A stretch of DNA of 64,000 nt from positions 1,479,001 through 1,543,000 of the forward strand of contig QVRM01002806.1 in the NCBI GenBank assembly GCA_003439945.1, read 5' to 3'. Made by a program: the position numbers and the translations under genes. Each line of letters opens with the position of its first letter. Within the stretch, counting starts at the first letter, position 1. The notes under the pieces were generated by a model, which ran no database searches, was not told the origin of the DNA, and saw only the letters and a program-made list of their open reading frames with translations. Source of the DNA: Dermanyssus gallinae. Lineage: Eukaryota; Arthropoda; Arachnida; Mesostigmata; Dermanyssidae. Shown one piece after another: positions 60,682 to 64,000 of this stretch.

Positions 60682-61064
60682 CACTTTTCTAAACCAAAAC
60701 GAAACACACGTTTTTTTCTTAGGTTGCTTTTTAACCTACGGCTTGTGTTCGTCGTTCTGCGTCGTCTTCCGATACGGGGCCGATGTTACGTACACGGTTG
60801 AGCTTCAGTTACTTGTAGAAGAAAATATAAGTCGAGTACATGTGCAGTAGGTGCTGTCCACTCAAGGGACACCTTGCACAATAGATACGAGGATGATGAA
60901 CAAACTTGTGCAAAATGCCTTGAATATGTTTACCCTTTTGCTAACATTGTGCGAAAACATATTATATGACGACGGATTAACTAGCCACTGTATTAACGCG
61001 TTTGTAGGGGTCAACAGCTCAAGCCTGCATTTAGTAATATTTACATGCTCGTATTGACATCGGC

Positions 61065-61108
<44 letters not shown>

Positions 61109-61259
61109 TATCAAATATAGCGACAAATATCTGGAGCAATTTTTCTAATTTATCAATGAAGCCAACATTTCGTAGTGGATAAAGGTACAATACAGTAGTA
61201 GAAAACAGTTTTTTAGCAGATTAACGCCATAACAAAAAAAAATCTTCTATTGTAGTGGC
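60678..61259. other. Unrecognised sequence with TA array
   Basis: A (TA)n array lies at 61069-61106. No gene recognised. The 68-codon frame at 60851-61057 has no known motif. Confidence 0.45.
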
Positions 61260-61721
61260 AATGGTCTACTTTTTTGCATGACTCGTCTCCCATAATCACT
61301 CTCGGAAGCACACCAGGGTCTTCTGCTACTGTCAGAAAGTTCAATTCATCTGCGGGCGTTCGTTGGATGGAAATTTATTTTTTTGTAACAAAGATGGCTG
61401 CTTGTGTTCTGACGCATGCAATGGCGGCCAAGACTAATACAATTAATCCAAAAGGTATTTGCAGTTCCTCAGCTATCTTCCAAACAGTCATTTGGCGATT
61501 ACTGAGTGCGATAGCACAAACTCTTTTAACTTTCTTTTCTGGTATTGTCGAAGGCCTTACTGAAAGGGCGTCATTTTCAGTCGCTTCGTGTTCGTTGCGA
61601 AATCGGCGGTACAACGTAAACACAGTGTTTGGATACATTGCTCACCATAACCAGTTCGTAATGTTTCCACCACTTTAGAACATATGATTTAGTTTTTAAC
61701 ACAGAACTTGATGCAGATTCG
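61260..61721 (-). pseudogene. Mariner transposase, 5' half (second lineage)
   Basis: The minus strand from 61721 reads RICIKFCVKN, the classic mariner N-terminus, then a stop. A shifted frame (61638-61375) reads LYRRFRNEHEATENDALSVR, PSTIPEKK and MTVWKIAEELQIPFG, the YEWYKRF.EGRE....D.R.GRPST and LT.R.IAEELGI pattern of the helix-turn-helix region. After another shift, NFLTVAEDPGVLPRVIMGDE, then SCKK carries the first catalytic Asp (family: ITGDESW). Nothing follows, so catalytic positions 2 and 3 are gone. It is closer to the RICIKFCVKN-type mariners than to the mellifera-type copy next door. Confidence 0.82.
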
Positions 61722-61943
61722 CTGTTCCTACATTCTTGGGCTACTTAAAAGTCGCCTTGAATCTCACTTTTGTTCACTTCGTTGAACCAAACTCAAACAA
61801 CTAACGCGCAGAACGTTGCCTATGTATAGCTGATGAATGGCGCTTCTAAGCAAAACAAGTGGAAGCAAAACAAAAATATCCGGAAGACCTTGGTGGGTTC
61901 GGTCTAGCGACAAAATTCAAAGAACTAAAATTTCCCGATCCGC

Positions 61944-61945
<2 letters not shown>

Positions 61946-61976
<31 letters not shown>
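61946..61976. repeat. (TA)n tract, left of the 62-bp fragment
   Basis: About 15 TA units directly against the 62-bp R2-like terminus. TA continues on the other side at 62039-62048. Confidence 0.95.
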
Positions 61977-61979
<3 letters not shown>

Positions 61980-62038
61980 AATATTGTGATGATTTATTAA
62001 TCATCTACAATACGTTTGCACACTCGGCAGTGCTCGCC
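61977..62038 (-). mobile_element. 62-bp 3'-end copy of the R2-like element
   Basis: Identical to 29293-29354 except for one base (C for T at 62013, in CATCTACAATACG versus CATTTACAATACG). The match starts GAAAATATTGTGATGATTTA and ends CGGCAGTGCTCGCC. It stops where the full element continues into its 3' UTR and coding region, so this is a severely 5'-truncated insertion. (TA)n lies on both sides. Confidence 0.9.
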
Positions 62039-62048
62039 TATATATATA

Positions 62049-63337
62049 CAGGTAGTTCCATAAGTTCTTAGAATGAGCTTTTTAGAATTCGAATTTTGGC
62101 GCGCTTCCACCGCTATTAGGAACTGCAACTTTTCGACTGCTAGCACTCAAAATATTATGGTGATTGGCCGTTGCGATTTCGTTTGATAGCTTTTCCCGTG
62201 CAACGTATCGGCGTGATTTTTAAAAATGAAGAAAAAAGAGTTTCGAGTGGTTATCAAGCATTTTTATTTCAAAGGTTGGAATGCGACCAAAGTAAAAATT
62301 GGGTTGGACGAGACGTACGGTGACTCTGCGCCATGTTTTGCCACTGTTTCCAACTGGATTAATGTGTTAAAAAGAGGTCGCAGGAGCACCGAGAATGAAC
62401 TACGTCCAGGAGGCCAAAAACGGCAACTGATGAGGAAAACATAGAGAAAGTGCGAAACATCGTTGGCACAGATAAGCGAATGAACATTAAGGAGATAGCG
62501 GAGGCATTAGGAATTAGTTTAGGTAGTGTGCATTTTATCCTATACGAAAACTTGAAGATGAAAATGCTCAGAGCAAAATGGCTGCCGCATTTGCTCAACC
62601 AAGGCCAGAACGACGCGCGTGTTTCCGCTTCACAGCGAAATTTGGCCAAGATGTCGAAAAATCCGTCGGATTTTTGGCGCAGATTCGTGACCGTCGATGA
62701 AAGCTGGGTCCGTCACTACACTCCCGAGACCCAAGAAGCATCTTGCCAATGGTGTGCATTTGATGAAGGACCTCCGAAGAGGGTGCAGACAACGGCATTG
62801 ACCGGAAAGGTGATGGCTACAGTTTTTTAAGACCAACGTAGAATAATGCTGGTCGACTACCTTGAGAGCGGTAAAACGATCACATGAGAATATTATGCAA
62901 GACTGTTGGACTGCCTCTAGCAAGAACTCATCGTGAAACGGCCCGCTTTGCAGAAGAAGGTTGTCCTGTTTCACCAGGACAATGCTCCTGCACACAAGTC
63001 CCGGCAAGCATCGGCAAAACTGGCCCAACTGAGGTTCGAACTTATTGAACAACCTTCCTATTCTCCAGACCTGCCCCCCTCTGATTATTTCCTCTTCGAA
63101 CATTTGAAGAATAGTCTCGGTGGAAAGCGTTTTTCCAGCAATGAAGAGGTTAAGGCTGCTGTCAATGCCTATTTTCAGTCTAAAGACGCGGAATTCTACT
63201 TAAGAGGTATAAAAGCTCTGAAATCTTGGTGGGAAAAGTGTATTGAGCATCTCGGGGAGTATATCGAATAAGATAAATTTAAAAACATGATTTGGAAAAT
63301 TCTTGGTTTTCATTCTAAGAACTTATGGAATTACCTG
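62049..63337 (+). mobile_element. Mellifera-type mariner with intact ends
   Basis: 1289 bp between TA dinucleotides (62047-62048 and 63338-63339). The left end CAGGTAGTTCCATAAGTTCT, then TAGAATGA matches the reverse complement of the right end at 27 of 28 positions. The single transposase gene inside is full length but broken. Size and ends are normal for mariner, so it could still be moved by a transposase supplied elsewhere. Confidence 0.93.
62226..63271 (+). pseudogene. Mariner transposase (DD34D), frameshift and three stops
   Basis: Starts at ATG 62226 (MKKKEFRVVIKHFYFKGWNA, like the MEKKEIRVLIKHYFL start of mellifera-subfamily mariners). The N-terminal frame ends at 62444 because of a one-step frameshift near 62421. 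It resumes as ENIEKVRNIVGTDKRMNIKE, IAEALGISLGSVHFIL and RFVTVDESWVRHYTPET (first catalytic Asp). A stop replaces the Trp of TVFWD at 62828, with further stops at about 62890 and 62920. The last part (62933-63271) has HQDNAPAH (second Asp) and YSPDLPPSDYF (third Asp, 34 residues on), and ends ...KCIEHLGEYIE. All three catalytic residues survive, but no continuous protein can be made. Confidence 0.92.
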
Positions 63338-63339
63338 TA

Positions 63340-63617
63340 TATATATATTGCTCTGGATACAGTAGTCTTAATTTTCGATTCTGTCTAACTATTTTGAACA
63401 CTATTTTAAGCAGCAGTTTGTTGCGAAGATTCGACGAACCACTATCGGTCGTAGGTTGACACATCTACTGGCGCAGTAGCAAGACACAGACAGATAGAAT
63501 GAGCGACGCGAAGAGAACAGAACGGAGGTGGGTGCGGGGGGGGGGGGGAGGCGTAATTAGCAGAAGCGTATGCAAATTTATTTACGTGACAGCGGTTGCA
63601 ACGGCGTCCTAATTCAG

Positions 63618-63648
<31 letters not shown>

Positions 63649-64000
63649 CTAATTTAGACAGATCGGTAGCAGCTAAAGTCGCTGTTCGTCGCTTTTCCTC
63701 GCAGACTCTCTCATTGGAGCGCCGAAACAGCACCCCCACCCACGGACGCACGATACTCATTTGCAATGTCTGTGCCAGCTTTGTGCACAGACGCTCCGGC
63801 GGCGGGGGCGGCGGGAGCGGCGTAGGGGGGCGGCAATTGTCAAAACAGCAGTGGGAGTAGACAACCGTTGTGCCCACTGTACCAGTTACCGTCGTCGCCA
63901 GAAGCGCCACTGGCAGCCGCATTACTCCTACAGCTGCCGAGACCAGCCAGAATGACTGCCAGACACAGAGAGAGAAAGGGCGAAAGAGAGAGAGAGAGAG
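63340..64000. other. Unrecognised sequence with simple repeats
   Basis: G-run at about 63536-63549, (AGC)n/(AGT)n at 63620-63647, and (GA)n from about 63967 to the end of the window. No gene recognised. Confidence 0.45.

Overview
This is 64 kb of animal nuclear DNA, most likely from an arthropod or another invertebrate. The evidence is an R2-clade non-LTR retrotransposon, a mellifera-type mariner, another IS630/Tc1/mariner-group transposon, PHD-finger and zinc-knuckle LINE remnants, tRNA-derived SINEs and about twenty (TA)n arrays. The species cannot be fixed from this window. I recognise no host protein-coding gene. Nearly every interpretable coding stretch belongs to a transposable element, and most are broken.

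Layout. 0-7 kb: an internally deleted mariner next to a long (TA)n array (1.0-1.9 kb), a perfect 23-bp hairpin (3.2 kb), a minus-strand reverse transcriptase (RT) remnant (3.6-4.5 kb), a second minus-strand RT fragment (5.7-6.0 kb) and a plus-strand LINE tail (6.0-6.8 kb). 7-29 kb: mostly unrecognised single-copy-looking DNA with microsatellites, a LINE 3' tail (9.5 kb), a minisatellite (16.6 kb), a MITE-like inverted repeat (22.2-22.7 kb) and a tRNA-derived SINE (27.8 kb). 29.29-33.52 kb: a nearly complete R2-clade element on the minus strand, lying between (TA)n tracts; its reading frame is open apart from one extra base in a C9 run. 33.6-34.8 kb: a decayed LINE related to the 4-kb remnant. 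36.5/38.4 kb: a nearly identical 126-bp direct repeat. 40-44 kb: a SINE, then a DNA transposon with about 0.5-kb inverted repeats and a complete but decayed transposase of DD41D spacing. 43.9-49.8 kb: an old direct duplication whose left copy has gained a LINE-derived segment. 51-53.3 kb: stacked LINE remnants (PHD/gag-like ORF1, zinc-knuckle tail, RT C-terminal part). 59.3-59.8 kb: a second SINE copy and a GTT/GCT-rich tract. 61.2-63.3 kb: a 5' half of a mariner, a 62-bp 3'-end copy of the R2-like element, and a mariner with intact ends, the last two sharing one (TA)n tract.

The most interesting object is the R2-clade element. R2 is the classic 28S-rDNA-specific retrotransposon, but here the full copy and an independent 62-bp copy of its 3' end both lie directly in (TA)n. 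This suggests a lineage that has switched to a (TA)n microsatellite target. The other signals of note are the long-inverted-repeat DD41D transposon with its probable non-autonomous relative, and the diverged segmental duplication that supplies a paralogous empty site.
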